Below are positions 10,892 through 20,097 of a DNA stretch of 64,000 nt, one piece after another. The position numbers and the translations under genes are program-made. Within the stretch, counting starts at the first letter, position 1; every line of letters begins with the position of its first letter. The notes under the pieces are model-generated. The model made no database searches, was not told where the DNA came from, and saw only the letters and a program-made list of their open reading frames with translations. The stretch comes from Ramlibacter lithotrophicus (GTDB lineage Bacteria; Pseudomonadota; Gammaproteobacteria; Burkholderiales; Burkholderiaceae_C), in NCBI RefSeq assembly GCF_012184415.1, contig NZ_VTOX01000001.1, forward strand, positions 248,001 to 312,000. The letters run 5' to 3'.

Positions 10892-13228
10892 ATGCAAGAG
10901 CCGACACGGATGAGCATGCACGAACGCGCGGCACGACGCGTGATCCTGGCGCATGCGATCGAGGCCGGCGACGGCCAGGGCCGGCTCCTCGGCCAGGGCG
11001 AGCGCGACCAGATCGACGCGCAGGCGCGCGAGGCCGCCCTGCCCGGTGGCGCGACCGAGCCGGTGATCGCGCCCGAACGCTTCCTCGACCTGCGGGCCCA
11101 GCGCGTCGTCGCGGCCGTCGAGGCGCGTCATCCGGCGGTAGCCGCGCTGCAGGACCCGGGTTCGTGGCACGGCTGGTTGACGATCGGGCTGCCGCTGGCG
11201 GCGGTGGCCATGGGCGTGCTGACGGACGTCGTCGCCAATCCGCACCGCGTCGACCTCGTGTCGCTGCCGCTGCTGGCGATCGTCGGCTGGAACCTGGCCG
11301 CGTACCTGGCGCTGCTCCTGGGCTGGGCGCTCGGGCGCCGCCGTCCACGGGCCGGCGCGAAGGCGCGCCGCCGCCGCGCCGAGGGCCTGCTGCACTGGCG
11401 CCGCGGGGGCGCGCGCGCCGGCGTGGAGGTGGCGGCATTCTTCCACCTGCGCTGGCAGCGCGCGAGCCAGGCCTTGTCCGTCGTCCGGGTGAAGAAGGTG
11501 CTGCACCTCGCTGCCGCGGGCTGGGCGGTGGGGGTCGGGCTGTCGCTGCTGGCGCGCGGGCTGGTGGTCGAGTACCGCGTCGGCTGGGAAAGCACCTTCC
11601 TCGAGGCCGGCCAGGTGCACGCGATCCTGAGCCTGCTGCGCGTGCCGGCGCTCCTGCTGTTTCCGTTCGAGCCCTTTTCGGTGCAGGAGGTGGCGTCGCT
11701 GCGATTCAGCGCCGGTGGCGGCGCCCTGGGCGGCGCGCGCTGGGTCCTCATGTACGTGGCGCTGCTGGCCGTGGTGGTGGTGCTGCCGCGGATGCTGCTC
11801 GCGGCCTGGTGCCACTGGCGTGAGCGCGTGCTGGCCCGGCGCGTGCCGATCGAGGTCGACGATCCGTATTACCGGCGCGTGCTGTCGCTGCTGAGCGCCG
11901 CGCGCGTGCACCTGGGCCTGGTGACGCACCGCGCCACCGATAGCGAGGCGCTGCTGCGGGTGCTGGCGCAGGAGCCGGCGGCCGGCGACACGCTGATCCG
12001 CACGCCCCAGGGCGACGTGCTGCAGCTGCTCGACCTGTCCGGCCGGCAACCGCCGCGGCAGGACGGGGCCGGCGGGTGGCTGTCGGGGCTGCGGCGCCGG
12101 GTGCTCGCGCGAGAGGAAGCGGCGGGCGACGCGGATACCGCACTGTCGCTCGCGCGCCGCGAGAACGACGTGGTGCTGCACGTGGTGCGCGAGCCGGCGG
12201 ACGTCGCAGCGGGGGCGCCGCTGCTGCAGTGGCTCGGCAAGCCGGTGCTGGTCCTGGTCGACCCGCCGGGCGGCGAGGCCGCGGCCCGGCCCGGTGCCGC
12301 CGTCGCCAGCGCCGACCTGGCGCGCGGCCAGCCGCTGGTGGCCGGCGTCCTCTCGTTCGGTGAATTCGGCCGCTGCTGGGTCCAGGAGCGCGTGCTGCTG
12401 GACGCGGTCGGCCGCTGCCTGTCCGACGAGGACCGGCCCGGCTTCGAGCGGATCGTCGTCGCCTGGCAACAGCGCAACGAGCTGCGCCTGCATCGCGCGA
12501 TGACCGCCGTCGCGGAGCACCTCCTGTTCGCTGCGCGGCAGGCGCAGGAGGTGCCGGCCGGCGCGTTGTCGATCAAGAGCCTGCTGCCCGCGGAGCGGCA
12601 GGCGCAGGCCGGCGCGCGGCAGGCCGCGATGGACGAAGTCGTGCAGCGGCTCGACGTGTCGGCCGGCCAGATGTTCACGCGGGTGCGGGAACTGCACGGG
12701 CTGGAGGTGACCGACGCGGTGACGCTGCAGCACCGGCTGCAGGAGAAGTTCGTCGTGCAGCACGCGGTGGAAGGGCGGCAGGCCGGGATGGCGGGCGCGG
12801 CCACCGGCGCGGCGATGGGCGCGTCGGTCGACCTGCTCGTGGGCGGGCTCACGCTGGGCGCGGCCGCGGCGCTGGGCGCGCTGGTCGGCGGCGGCGCGGG
12901 CTACCTTGCCGCGGCCTGGAAGAATCGCGCCACGCCGGGCGGCGCGACGCACGTTCAACTGAGCGACGAGATGCTGCACGCGCTCGCCGAGGCGGCGCTG
13001 CTGCGCTATCTCGCGGTGGTGCATCACGACCGCGGCATGGGAGAGTTGCCGGCGTCGTGGCCGGCCGACGTCGTGGCCGGGGTGGAGGTCCATCGCGACC
13101 GCCTGGCGCCGTTCTGGGCCGCGGCGCGCACTCAGGCGGAGCCGGCGCGGCTCGCCAGCGCTCTCGCGCGCGAACTCGAGGCGATTGCGCGCGAGCTGCT
13201 GCAGAAGATCCATCCGGGCGCGCTCTGA
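10892..13228 (+). CDS. DUF2868-DUF3482 fusion protein, degenerate GTPase
   Basis: 778 residues. Residues 1 to ~325 match DUF2868, with three or four membrane segments (for example around residues 95-150) and the closing PYYRRVLSLL stretch. The remainder matches DUF3482 proteins, which normally begin with a small GTPase domain. In those the P-loop reads roughly SHTNVGKTT; here the equivalent is VTHRATDSEALL, so the GKT is gone, and the switch region DTPGFGDS is reduced to LDLSGRQPP. The LGKPVLVLVD strand and the glycine-rich hydrophobic hairpin near residue 640 remain. In related bacteria I know these as two adjacent genes. Role unknown, probably membrane-linked. The first ATG (10892) is used; an in-frame ATG follows at 10910. 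Confidence 0.8.
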   Translation: MQEPTRMSMHERAARRVILAHAIEAGDGQGRLLGQGERDQIDAQAREAALPGGATEPVIAPERFLDLRAQRVVAAVEARHPAVAALQDPGSWHGWLTIGLPLAAVAMGVLTDVVANPHRVDLVSLPLLAIVGWNLAAYLALLLGWALGRRRPRAGAKARRRRAEGLLHWRRGGARAGVEVAAFFHLRWQRASQALSVVRVKKVLHLAAAGWAVGVGLSLLARGLVVEYRVGWESTFLEAGQVHAILSLLRVPALLLFPFEPFSVQEVASLRFSAGGGALGGARWVLMYVALLAVVVVLPRMLLAAWCHWRERVLARRVPIEVDDPYYRRVLSLLSAARVHLGLVTHRATDSEALLRVLAQEPAAGDTLIRTPQGDVLQLLDLSGRQPPRQDGAGGWLSGLRRRVLAREEAAGDADTALSLARRENDVVLHVVREPADVAAGAPLLQWLGKPVLVLVDPPGGEAAARPGAAVASADLARGQPLVAGVLSFGEFGRCWVQERVLLDAVGRCLSDEDRPGFERIVVAWQQRNELRLHRAMTAVAEHLLFAARQAQEVPAGALSIKSLLPAERQAQAGARQAAMDEVVQRLDVSAGQMFTRVRELHGLEVTDAVTLQHRLQEKFVVQHAVEGRQAGMAGAATGAAMGASVDLLVGGLTLGAAAALGALVGGGAGYLAAAWKNRATPGGATHVQLSDEMLHALAEAALLRYLAVVHHDRGMGELPASWPADVVAGVEVHRDRLAPFWAAARTQAEPARLASALARELEAIARELLQKIHPGAL

Positions 13229-13272
13229 TACCGCGTGCCGGCCCCCCGGAAAGCCGGATCGCGTCAGGCGTT

Positions 13273-13298
13273 TCCTACGCACGTCGGCGCCGTCCTAC
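13273..13298 (+). promoter_or_regulatory. Tandem TCCTAC pair upstream of rsbR
   Basis: Two TCCTAC copies at 13273-13278 and 13293-13298, exactly 20 bases apart (about two helical turns), lie in the 216-base gap before rsbR. A -10-like TAGAAT follows at 13360-13365. The spacing suggests tandem binding of one factor; this is inference. Confidence 0.35.
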
Positions 13299-13444
13299 GC
13301 CGTGGCAAATAAAGTGCCTGGCGCCGCTGCTTCTGGCGTGCGAGGCCGTGCCGCGCTTCTAGAATCGATCCCCGCGAGCGGGCGCCCGGTGTCCATCCCA
13401 CCTGCGCCCGCATTGTTTTGAACGACAGGAAAGGGTCGGCCGTA

Positions 13445-14290
13445 ATGAAGAGGGAACAGGAAGCGTTGCTCGCGATCGTGTCCGAGGAGGAGTCCGGCAT
13501 TCTCGACGAATGGATCAAGGAGAGCGGAGTCCCCGAGTCGCGCCGCCGCGCCGTCACGGACGAAGCCACGCAGTTGCTGCGCGCATTCCGCGCCGGCCTG
13601 CGCGCCGGGGCCGACCCGGCCGTCCTGCGCGACGAGCGATGGGCCGACCTCACGCATTCGCTGCAGGCACTTTCGAGCTCGCGCGCCGCGCAGGGCCAGA
13701 AGGCCGGCGATACCAGCCGTTTCGTGCTGGCCTTCAAGCGCCCGCTGCTGGCGCTGGCACAGAAGCGGCTGGCTGCCGACCCCGCGCTGCTGATGGACAC
13801 CGTCTGGGCGATCTCGGCGCTGGTCGACCAGATGGCGCAGTTGACGGTGACCACCTACCAGGAAACCCGCGAAGCCGTGATCACGCGCCAGCAGGAGGAA
13901 CTGCTGGAGCTGTCGACGCCGGTGATCAAGCTGTGGACCGGCGTGCTGGCGGTGCCGATGATCGGCACGCTGGACAGCAGCCGCACCCAGATGGTCATGG
14001 AGGCCCTGCTGCAGAAGATCGTCGAGACCGAGTCCGGACTCGCCATCATCGACATCACCGGCGTGCCGACGGTGGACACGCTGGTCGCGCAGCACCTGCT
14101 CAAGACCGTGAGCGCGATCCGCCTGATGGGCGCCGACTGCATCATCAGCGGCATCCGGCCGCAGATCGCGCAGACCATCGTGCACCTGGGCATCGACCTG
14201 CAGGGGATCATGACCAAGGCCACGCTGGCCGACGCGCTCGCCCTCGCGCTGGAGCGCACCGGCTGGCGCATCGTGGCGCAGGCGGCCTGA
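13445..14290 (+). CDS. rsbR: Stressosome RsbR-type STAS protein
   Basis: 281 residues. An N-terminal helical sensor region (residues 1-145, RsbRD_N-like) is joined to a C-terminal STAS domain. The STAS core IIDITGVPTVDT carries T205, and T175 sits where the second Thr of Bacillus RsbR lies; both are phosphorylated by RsbT in that system. RsbR and RsbS build the cytosolic stressosome, which holds RsbT until stress. The chosen ATG is 9 codons inside the longest reading and gives the expected family start. First gene of a six-gene run ending at 18939. Confidence 0.9.
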   Translation: MKREQEALLAIVSEEESGILDEWIKESGVPESRRRAVTDEATQLLRAFRAGLRAGADPAVLRDERWADLTHSLQALSSSRAAQGQKAGDTSRFVLAFKRPLLALAQKRLAADPALLMDTVWAISALVDQMAQLTVTTYQETREAVITRQQEELLELSTPVIKLWTGVLAVPMIGTLDSSRTQMVMEALLQKIVETESGLAIIDITGVPTVDTLVAQHLLKTVSAIRLMGADCIISGIRPQIAQTIVHLGIDLQGIMTKATLADALALALERTGWRIVAQAA

Positions 14291-14292
14291 GC

Positions 14293-14667
14293 GTGGACCG
14301 CATCCCGATTCTCCGCATGGGCCAGACGCTGCTGGTCACCATCCAGGTCGACATGCTGGACCAGATGGCGCTGGCGCTGCAGGACGACCTGGCCAACAAG
14401 ATCGCGCAGACCGCGGCCCACGGCGTCGTCATCGACATCTCCGCGCTCGAGATCGTCGACTCGTTCGTCGGCCGCATGCTGGCCAGCATCTCGGGCATCG
14501 CGCGCGTGCTCGACGCGGTGACCGTCGTCGTCGGCATGCGGCCGGCCGTGGCGATCACGCTGGTCGAACTGGGGCTGTCGCTGGAAGGCGTGAAGACGGC
14601 CCTGAACGTCGAGCGTGGCATGGAGATGCTGGCGCACTCCCGCAAGGGAGCGTCCCGTGCCGCATGA
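14293..14667 (+). CDS. rsbS: Stressosome scaffold RsbS (STAS)
   Basis: 124 residues forming a single STAS domain. The phosphorylation motif is ALEIVDSFVGRML, with S57 equivalent to Ser59 of Bacillus RsbS. It begins with GTG two bases after the rsbR stop and overlaps rsbT by 11 bases, so the products are made together. RsbS is the core subunit that sequesters RsbT in the stressosome; phosphorylation of the serine releases RsbT. Confidence 0.88.
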   Translation: MDRIPILRMGQTLLVTIQVDMLDQMALALQDDLANKIAQTAAHGVVIDISALEIVDSFVGRMLASISGIARVLDAVTVVVGMRPAVAITLVELGLSLEGVKTALNVERGMEMLAHSRKGASRAA

Positions 14668-15061
14668 ACCCGGTGGTACCCGGCCGATCCGGTCGGAGCA
14701 GGACGTGGTCGCCTGCCGCCAGCTGGTGCGCACGCTCACGCAGGAGCTGAAGTTCTCGCTGGTGGACCAGACCAAGATGGTGACGGCCGCCAGCGAGCTG
14801 TCGCGCAACACGCTGGTGCACGGCGGCGGCGGCCAGGTCAGGTGGGAGACCATCCAGCAGGGACCGCGCATGGGCCTGCGGCTGCATTTCGAGGACCAGG
14901 GGCCGGGCATCGCCGACGTGAAGCAGGCGCTGGTCGACGGGTGGACGTCCAACAAGGGCATGGGCCTGGGCCTGCCCGGCAGCAAGCGGCTGGTGCACGA
15001 GTTCGAGATCGAATCGGCGCCGGGCGCCGGCACCCGAGTGAGCGTCACCCGGTGGAAATGA
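14657..15061 (+). CDS. rsbT: Serine/threonine kinase RsbT
   Basis: 134 residues of a GHKL ATPase, the usual RsbT size. N box AASELSRNTLVHGGGG, G1 box EDQGPGIAD and G2 box NKGMGLGLPGSKRL are all intact. RsbT phosphorylates RsbR and RsbS, then leaves the stressosome to activate a downstream partner. The start is GTG at 14657, with an AAGGGAG site upstream inside rsbS. In Bacillus the partner is the RsbU phosphatase; here the following genes suggest a different output. Confidence 0.88.
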   Translation: MPHEPGGTRPIRSEQDVVACRQLVRTLTQELKFSLVDQTKMVTAASELSRNTLVHGGGGQVRWETIQQGPRMGLRLHFEDQGPGIADVKQALVDGWTSNKGMGLGLPGSKRLVHEFEIESAPGAGTRVSVTRWK

Positions 15062-16065
15062 TCGCGGGCTGGGTCCACGTCGCGTTTCCGGTCGACGATG
15101 CGAGCCGCATCGGCGAGGCGCGGCGCCATGCCGCGGCGCAGGCCAGGGACCTGGGCTGGGACGAGGTGGACGCGGGCCGGCTGGCCCTGGTCGTCACCGA
15201 ACTCGGCTCCAACCTGCTGCGCCACGCCAACAAGGGCCGCCTGCTGGTGGCCGCCCGGCCGCAGTCGGGCGAGATCGAGGTGCTCGCCATCGACAAGGGG
15301 CCCGGCATCTCGAACGTCGCGCAGTGCCTGGGGGATGGATTTTCCACCGGCAGCACGCCGGGCACCGGCCTTGGCGCCGTGCGGCGGCTGGCGGACGTCT
15401 TCGACATCCACTCGTCGGTGCCGCAAGGCACGGTGGTCCTCGCGCGGCTGGCGCGGCAGCGCCTGCTGCCGGCGCGTGGCCGCGGCCTGGAGCTCGGTGC
15501 GGTGGCGGTGTGCGCGCCGGGCGAGATTGTCTGCGGCGACGGCTGGACCGCCAGCCTGGACGGCGGCCGTGCGGCCGTGCTGCTGGCCGACGGCCTCGGG
15601 CACGGGCCCGAGGCGGCGGCCGCGGCGCAGGCTGCGGTCGACGTGTTTGCGCGCGATCCGCACGGCGACCTGCGGGCAACGCTGGAAGAAGCGCACCGCG
15701 AACTGCGAAGCACCCGCGGCGCGGCCGTCACGGCGCTGCAGGCCGACGGCGCCGACGGCAGCATCCGGTCCGCCGGCGCCGGCAACATCACGGTGCGCAT
15801 CGTCGCCGGCGACCACGACCGGACGCTGCTGTCGCAACACGGCACCATCGGCGTCCAGATGCGGCGGCTGCAGGAGGTGCGTGCCGACTGGCCGCCGCAT
15901 GCCGCGATCGTGCTGTACAGCGACGGCGTCGAAGGGCGCTGGGCGCCGCAACTCATTCACCCCTTGCTCGCCCATGACCCCGCGCTGATCGCGGCGGTGC
16001 TGGTGCGGGATCATTTCCGGGGCCGCGACGACGCGACGGTGGTCGTGCTGCGGCGCAAAGGCTGA
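15058..16065 (+). CDS. Fused GHKL ATPase / RsbX-SpoIIE-type phosphatase
   Basis: 335 residues. Residues 1-140 form a second RsbT/RsbW-like ATPase domain (VVTELGSNLLRHANKG, DKGPGISN, GTGLGAVRRL). Residues ~150-335 form a PP2C-like phosphatase (GDGWTASL, VLLADGLGHGPEAA, LYSDGVEGRW). RsbX is the phosphatase that resets RsbR/RsbS after stress; here it carries an extra ATPase. It overlaps rsbT by four bases (ATGA). Confidence 0.85.
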   Translation: MIAGWVHVAFPVDDASRIGEARRHAAAQARDLGWDEVDAGRLALVVTELGSNLLRHANKGRLLVAARPQSGEIEVLAIDKGPGISNVAQCLGDGFSTGSTPGTGLGAVRRLADVFDIHSSVPQGTVVLARLARQRLLPARGRGLELGAVAVCAPGEIVCGDGWTASLDGGRAAVLLADGLGHGPEAAAAAQAAVDVFARDPHGDLRATLEEAHRELRSTRGAAVTALQADGADGSIRSAGAGNITVRIVAGDHDRTLLSQHGTIGVQMRRLQEVRADWPPHAAIVLYSDGVEGRWAPQLIHPLLAHDPALIAAVLVRDHFRGRDDATVVVLRRKG

Positions 16066-16067
16066 CG

Positions 16068-16940
16068 ATGACCCAGCAGGACGTGCCCGGCCCGGCAGGG
16101 GCCGAGGACCTCGAGGCGGCCCGGCGCGAGCTCGACGCGCTGCGCGCGGAGCTCGAGGAGACCAACCGCGGCGTGGTCGCGCTGTATGGCGAGCTGGACG
16201 CCCAGGCCGAGCGCCTGCGCGAAGCCACCGAGCTCAAGAGCCGGTTCCTCGCCTACATGAGCCATGAATTCCGCACGCCGATCAACGCGATCCGCAGCAT
16301 TGCCCGCCTGCTCACCGACCGCCTCGACGGCCCGTTGACGCCGGAGCAGGAGCGGCAGGTGGTCTTCATCCAGGACACGGCCACCGAGTTCGCGGCGATG
16401 GTGGACGACCTGCTGGACCTGGCACGGGTGGAGGCGGGCCGCGTCGACATCTCGCCGGCGTGGTTCGAGATGGTGGACCTGTTCACCGCGCTGCGCGGCA
16501 TGTTCAAGCCGATCCTCACCAACCCCGACGTGGTGCTGGTGTTCGAGGAGCCGCAGGACATCCCGAAGCTCTACACCGACCACCAGAAGCTGTCGCAGAT
16601 CCTGCGCAACTACATTTCCAACGCGCTCAAGTTCACCCAGCACGGCGAGGTGCGCGTCTGCGCGTACCGCGCCGACGGCGACATGGTGACTTTCGCCGTT
16701 GCCGACACCGGGATCGGGATCGCGCCGGAGCATCATGGCGCGGTGTTCCACGATTTCGCGCAGCTGGACTCGCCGATCCAGAAGCGCCTGCGCGGCACGG
16801 GCCTCGGCCTGTCCCTGAGCAAGCGGCTGGCGCAGCTGCTGGGCGGCAGCGTCGGCCTCGAGAGCGAACTGGGCAAGGGGTCCACGTTCACCGTGACCAT
16901 CCCGGTGCAGCTCAAGCCTGCCGAAGCGAAGGAGGCGTGA
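16068..16940 (+). CDS. Sensor histidine kinase of the stressosome operon
   Basis: 290 residues with no membrane segment. An N-terminal coiled coil (residues 12-58, Glu/Leu-rich) leads into a HisKA domain with phospho-acceptor H66 (YMSHEFRTPIN) and a GHKL ATPase (NYISNALKFTQHG, DTGIGIAPE, GTGLGLSLSKRL). It starts two bases after the phosphatase gene. The missing input domain suggests that protein contact, perhaps with RsbT through the coiled coil, supplies the signal (inference). Confidence 0.88.
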   Translation: MTQQDVPGPAGAEDLEAARRELDALRAELEETNRGVVALYGELDAQAERLREATELKSRFLAYMSHEFRTPINAIRSIARLLTDRLDGPLTPEQERQVVFIQDTATEFAAMVDDLLDLARVEAGRVDISPAWFEMVDLFTALRGMFKPILTNPDVVLVFEEPQDIPKLYTDHQKLSQILRNYISNALKFTQHGEVRVCAYRADGDMVTFAVADTGIGIAPEHHGAVFHDFAQLDSPIQKRLRGTGLGLSLSKRLAQLLGGSVGLESELGKGSTFTVTIPVQLKPAEAKEA

Positions 16941-16941
16941 G

Positions 16942-18939
16942 ATGGAATCTTCGAGCGATGTGATCAACACCACCATCGACCGCGGCGCGCACACCTTGCT
17001 GGTGGTCGACGACAACCCCGCCACCCGTTATTCCACGGCACGCGTGCTGCGCGCCGCCGGCTTCAGGACGGCCGAGGCGGGCACCGGCGGGGAGGCGCTG
17101 GAGATGGCGCGCAGCGGCGTGTCCGCCGTGGTCCTGGACGTGGACCTGCCGGACATCAACGGCTTCGACGTGTGCCGCAAGCTGCGCTCGCAGCCGGAAA
17201 CCGCCTTGCTGCCGGTGGTGCACCTGTCGGCCATCTATGCGAAGAGCGAGGACCGGGTCGCCGGCTTCAACGCCGGCGCCGACGCATACCTGATCCACCC
17301 CGCCGAGCCGGCGGTGCTGGTGGCCACGTTGCAGGCGCTGATCCGGGCCCGGATGGCCGAGGACGGCCTGCGCCGCAGCGAGACGCGCTTTCGCGCGATC
17401 TACAGCGAGGCCCAGAGCGGCGTGTGCCTGCTTGATGCGCAAGGGCGGTTCGCCGACGTCAATCCCGCCATGGAGCGCCTGCTCGGACGTCCGGGCGGGG
17501 GGTTGCTCGGTCACGCCGTCAGCGATTTCGCCCCGCCCGAGTGGGTCGAGTTCGTCGCCCGGCACACCAGCGAAAGCGCCGACGCCGGGCAGCCCTGGAG
17601 CGGCGAGTTTGCGCTGCTCGACGCCGCCGGCGGCCGGGTCCACCTGGAGTGGCGCATCTCGCACCACGTGGAGCCGGGACTGCGCATCGGGATCGCCCTC
17701 GACATTTCCGGCCGCGCGCAACTGGAGCAGCAGCGGCGCGAGATGCTGGAGCGGGAGCAGGCCGCGCGTTCGCTCGCCGAGCGCCACAGCCGCACCAAGG
17801 ACGACTTCATCGCGGTGCTGTCGCACGAGCTGCGCACGCCGCTCAACTCGATCGTCGGCTGGGTGCACATCCTCAAGCGGCGCGGCGGCACGCCCGAGCT
17901 GCTGAAGGGGCTCGATGCGATCGACCGCAGCGTGAAGACGCAGGCGCGCATCATCTCGGACATCCTGGACGTTTCGCGCATCAACTCGGGCAAGCTGCGG
18001 CTGGAGCAGGAGTGGGCCGACCCGGGCGAACTGGTGAGCGCCTCGGTCACGTCGCTGCGCGATTCGCTCGGGGAAAGGAAGCTGGCGGTCCACCTGGACG
18101 TCGGTCCGGACCTCGGCCGCGCCTGGATCGACCCGGCCCGCTTCCAGCAGATCTTCTGGAACCTGCTGACCAACGCCATCAAGTTCTCGTCCCGGGGCGG
18201 CGTGATCGACGTGTCGCTGCACGCGAGCGGCGGCCGGCTGCGCCTGGTGGTCCAGGACTTCGGGCAGGGGATCCATCCCGAGTTCATGGACCAACTGTTC
18301 GACCGCTTCACGCAAGGGGATTCGCCCGGCAACCGCTACCACGGCGGGCTCGGGCTCGGGCTGTCGATCGTGAAGCACCTCGTGGAACTGCACGGCGGCT
18401 CGGTGGCCGTGGAAAGCGCCGGCGTCGGCCAGGGCACGACGATGCGGGTGGAACTGCCGATGGCACCGGCCCAGGCGCCGGCCGCCGCGGTGGCCGTCTC
18501 CGCGGGGCAGGCGCCGGAACTGGCGGACAAGGTGCTGCAAGGGGTCGACGTGCTGGTCGTGGAAGACGACGAGGACGCCTGCGAGATGCTGCGCATGATC
18601 CTCAGCGACCGCGGCGCGCGGGTGCGCTGCGCGCATGATTTCGAGGGAGCGATGCGCCTGCTGCGCGACTGCTGGCCCGACGTGCTGGTGAGCGACATCG
18701 GCCTGCCCGGCCGCGACGGCTACGAGCTGATGCGCCTGGTGCGCCAGGAGACGCCCGCCGGCCGGCAACGGCTGCCCGCGATCGCGCTGACGGCCTTCAC
18801 CCGCGCCGAGGACGAGGCGAGCGCGTTCCAGGCTGGTTTCGATACGCACCTGACCAAGCCGCTCAAGCCGCACGAGCTCATCGGTGCGGTGGCGCGCATG
18901 TGGCGCACGGACTCGGAAGCGGGCCGGCGGCCGGCCTGA
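16942..18939 (+). CDS. Hybrid histidine kinase (REC-PAS-HK-REC)
   Basis: 665 residues, cytosolic. Receiver with D66 (VVLDVDLPDING), PAS region about 140-255, HisKA with H295 (VLSHELRTPLNS), GHKL ATPase (NLLTNAIKFSSRGG, GLGLGLSIVKHL) and a C-terminal receiver with D585 (VSDIGLPGRDG). It starts directly after the previous kinase gene. In proteobacterial stressosome loci, two-component genes commonly replace the sigma-B branch, and this arrangement fits that. No DNA-binding output domain is in the operon. Confidence 0.9.
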   Translation: MESSSDVINTTIDRGAHTLLVVDDNPATRYSTARVLRAAGFRTAEAGTGGEALEMARSGVSAVVLDVDLPDINGFDVCRKLRSQPETALLPVVHLSAIYAKSEDRVAGFNAGADAYLIHPAEPAVLVATLQALIRARMAEDGLRRSETRFRAIYSEAQSGVCLLDAQGRFADVNPAMERLLGRPGGGLLGHAVSDFAPPEWVEFVARHTSESADAGQPWSGEFALLDAAGGRVHLEWRISHHVEPGLRIGIALDISGRAQLEQQRREMLEREQAARSLAERHSRTKDDFIAVLSHELRTPLNSIVGWVHILKRRGGTPELLKGLDAIDRSVKTQARIISDILDVSRINSGKLRLEQEWADPGELVSASVTSLRDSLGERKLAVHLDVGPDLGRAWIDPARFQQIFWNLLTNAIKFSSRGGVIDVSLHASGGRLRLVVQDFGQGIHPEFMDQLFDRFTQGDSPGNRYHGGLGLGLSIVKHLVELHGGSVAVESAGVGQGTTMRVELPMAPAQAPAAAVAVSAGQAPELADKVLQGVDVLVVEDDEDACEMLRMILSDRGARVRCAHDFEGAMRLLRDCWPDVLVSDIGLPGRDGYELMRLVRQETPAGRQRLPAIALTAFTRAEDEASAFQAGFDTHLTKPLKPHELIGAVARMWRTDSEAGRRPA

Positions 18940-19003
18940 TCGCCGCGCGAGATCGTCGATGACCTTGCCATCGCGAGGGGCTTCACGCCGTTCTGCGCAT
19001 GTC

Positions 19004-19045
19004 TTGACGCGGATCATGCGCCCGGATTGCCGACGCGGATATGGT
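19004..19045 (+). promoter_or_regulatory. FNR/Dnr-type box and -10 of ubiU
   Basis: TTGAC-GCGG-ATCAT at 19004-19017 resembles TTGAT-N4-ATCAA. TATGGT at 19040-19045 begins 29.5 bases from the box centre, as in class II FNR promoters (box near -41.5). The predicted start is close to 19052, ten bases before the ubiU ATG. Confidence 0.5.
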
Positions 19046-19061
19046 TGGGTGCTTGACCGCC

Positions 19062-20087
19062 ATGACATCCACGAACTCCACCGCCGCGCCGGAACTGGTG
19101 TGTCCCGCCGGCAGCCTCCCCGCGCTGCGGGCGGCCGTCGACAACGGCGCCAACTGCGTGTACCTCGGCCTGCGCGACGCGACCAACGCACGCAACTTCG
19201 CCGGCCTCAACTTCGACGAGAACGCGATCGCCACCGGCATCCGCTACGCGCACGAGCACGGCTGCAAGGTGTTCATGGCGCTCAACACCTACCCGCAGGC
19301 GGCCAACCCCGCGATGTGGCGTGCCGGCCTCGACAAGGCGGTGGACCTCGGCGTGGACGCCGTCATCCTGGCCGATCCGGGGTTGATGCAGTACGCCGCG
19401 AAGACCCATCCGAAGCTGCGCCTGCACCTCTCCGTGCAAGGCTCGGCGACCAACTACGACGCGATCAATTTCTACCGGGAGCAGTTCGGCATCGTGCGTG
19501 CGGTGCTGCCGCGCGTGCTGTCGCTGCAGCAGGTGGAGCAGCTGATCGAGAAGACGCCGGTCGAATGCGAGGTGTTCGGCTTCGGCAGCCTGTGCGTGAT
19601 GGTCGAAGGCCGCTGCCAGCTGTCGTCCTACGTCACCGGCGAGTCGCCCAACACGCATGGCGTGTGCTCGCCGGCCAAGGCCGTGCGCTGGCAGGAGACG
19701 CCCACCGGCCTCGAGTCGCGCCTGAACGGCGTGCTGATCGACCGCTACGCGCACGGCGAGAACGCCGGCTACCCGACGCTGTGCAAGGGCCGCTTCGACG
19801 TCGGCCAGGAACAGAGTTACTACGCGGTGGAAGAGCCCACCAGCCTCAACACCCTGGAACTGCTGCCCCAGCTGTTCAAGATCGGCGTGAAGGCGATCAA
19901 GATCGAGGGCCGCCAGCGCAGCCCCGCGTACGTGGCGCAGGTGACGCGGGTGTGGCGCGAGGCGATCGACAGCTGCCGCGCGAACGCGCACCGCTACGCG
20001 CCCAAGCGCGCGTGGATGGCGAGCCTGGACCAGGTGGCCGAAGGCCAGCAGCACACGCTGGGCGCCTATCACCGGCCCTGGAAGTAG
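19062..20087 (+). CDS. ubiU: O2-independent ubiquinone hydroxylation protein UbiU
   Basis: 341 residues of the U32 peptidase-like family. C178, C185, C202 and C241 have spacings 7, 17 and 39, identical to the four cysteines that bind the 4Fe-4S cluster in E. coli UbiU. UbiU and UbiV form a complex that, with UbiT, hydroxylates the ubiquinone ring without oxygen, using prephenate as the known oxygen donor. The ATG at 19062 is preferred to 19041 because it gives the family N-terminus and fits the predicted promoter. ubiV follows after ten bases. Confidence 0.93.
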   Translation: MTSTNSTAAPELVCPAGSLPALRAAVDNGANCVYLGLRDATNARNFAGLNFDENAIATGIRYAHEHGCKVFMALNTYPQAANPAMWRAGLDKAVDLGVDAVILADPGLMQYAAKTHPKLRLHLSVQGSATNYDAINFYREQFGIVRAVLPRVLSLQQVEQLIEKTPVECEVFGFGSLCVMVEGRCQLSSYVTGESPNTHGVCSPAKAVRWQETPTGLESRLNGVLIDRYAHGENAGYPTLCKGRFDVGQEQSYYAVEEPTSLNTLELLPQLFKIGVKAIKIEGRQRSPAYVAQVTRVWREAIDSCRANAHRYAPKRAWMASLDQVAEGQQHTLGAYHRPWK

Positions 20088-20097
20088 GGGCCACGAC

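Noticed and set aside
19041..19061. Earlier ATG (19041) as ubiU start
   Set aside because: It overlaps the predicted -10 element and adds seven residues not expected in the family; 19062 is the better start.
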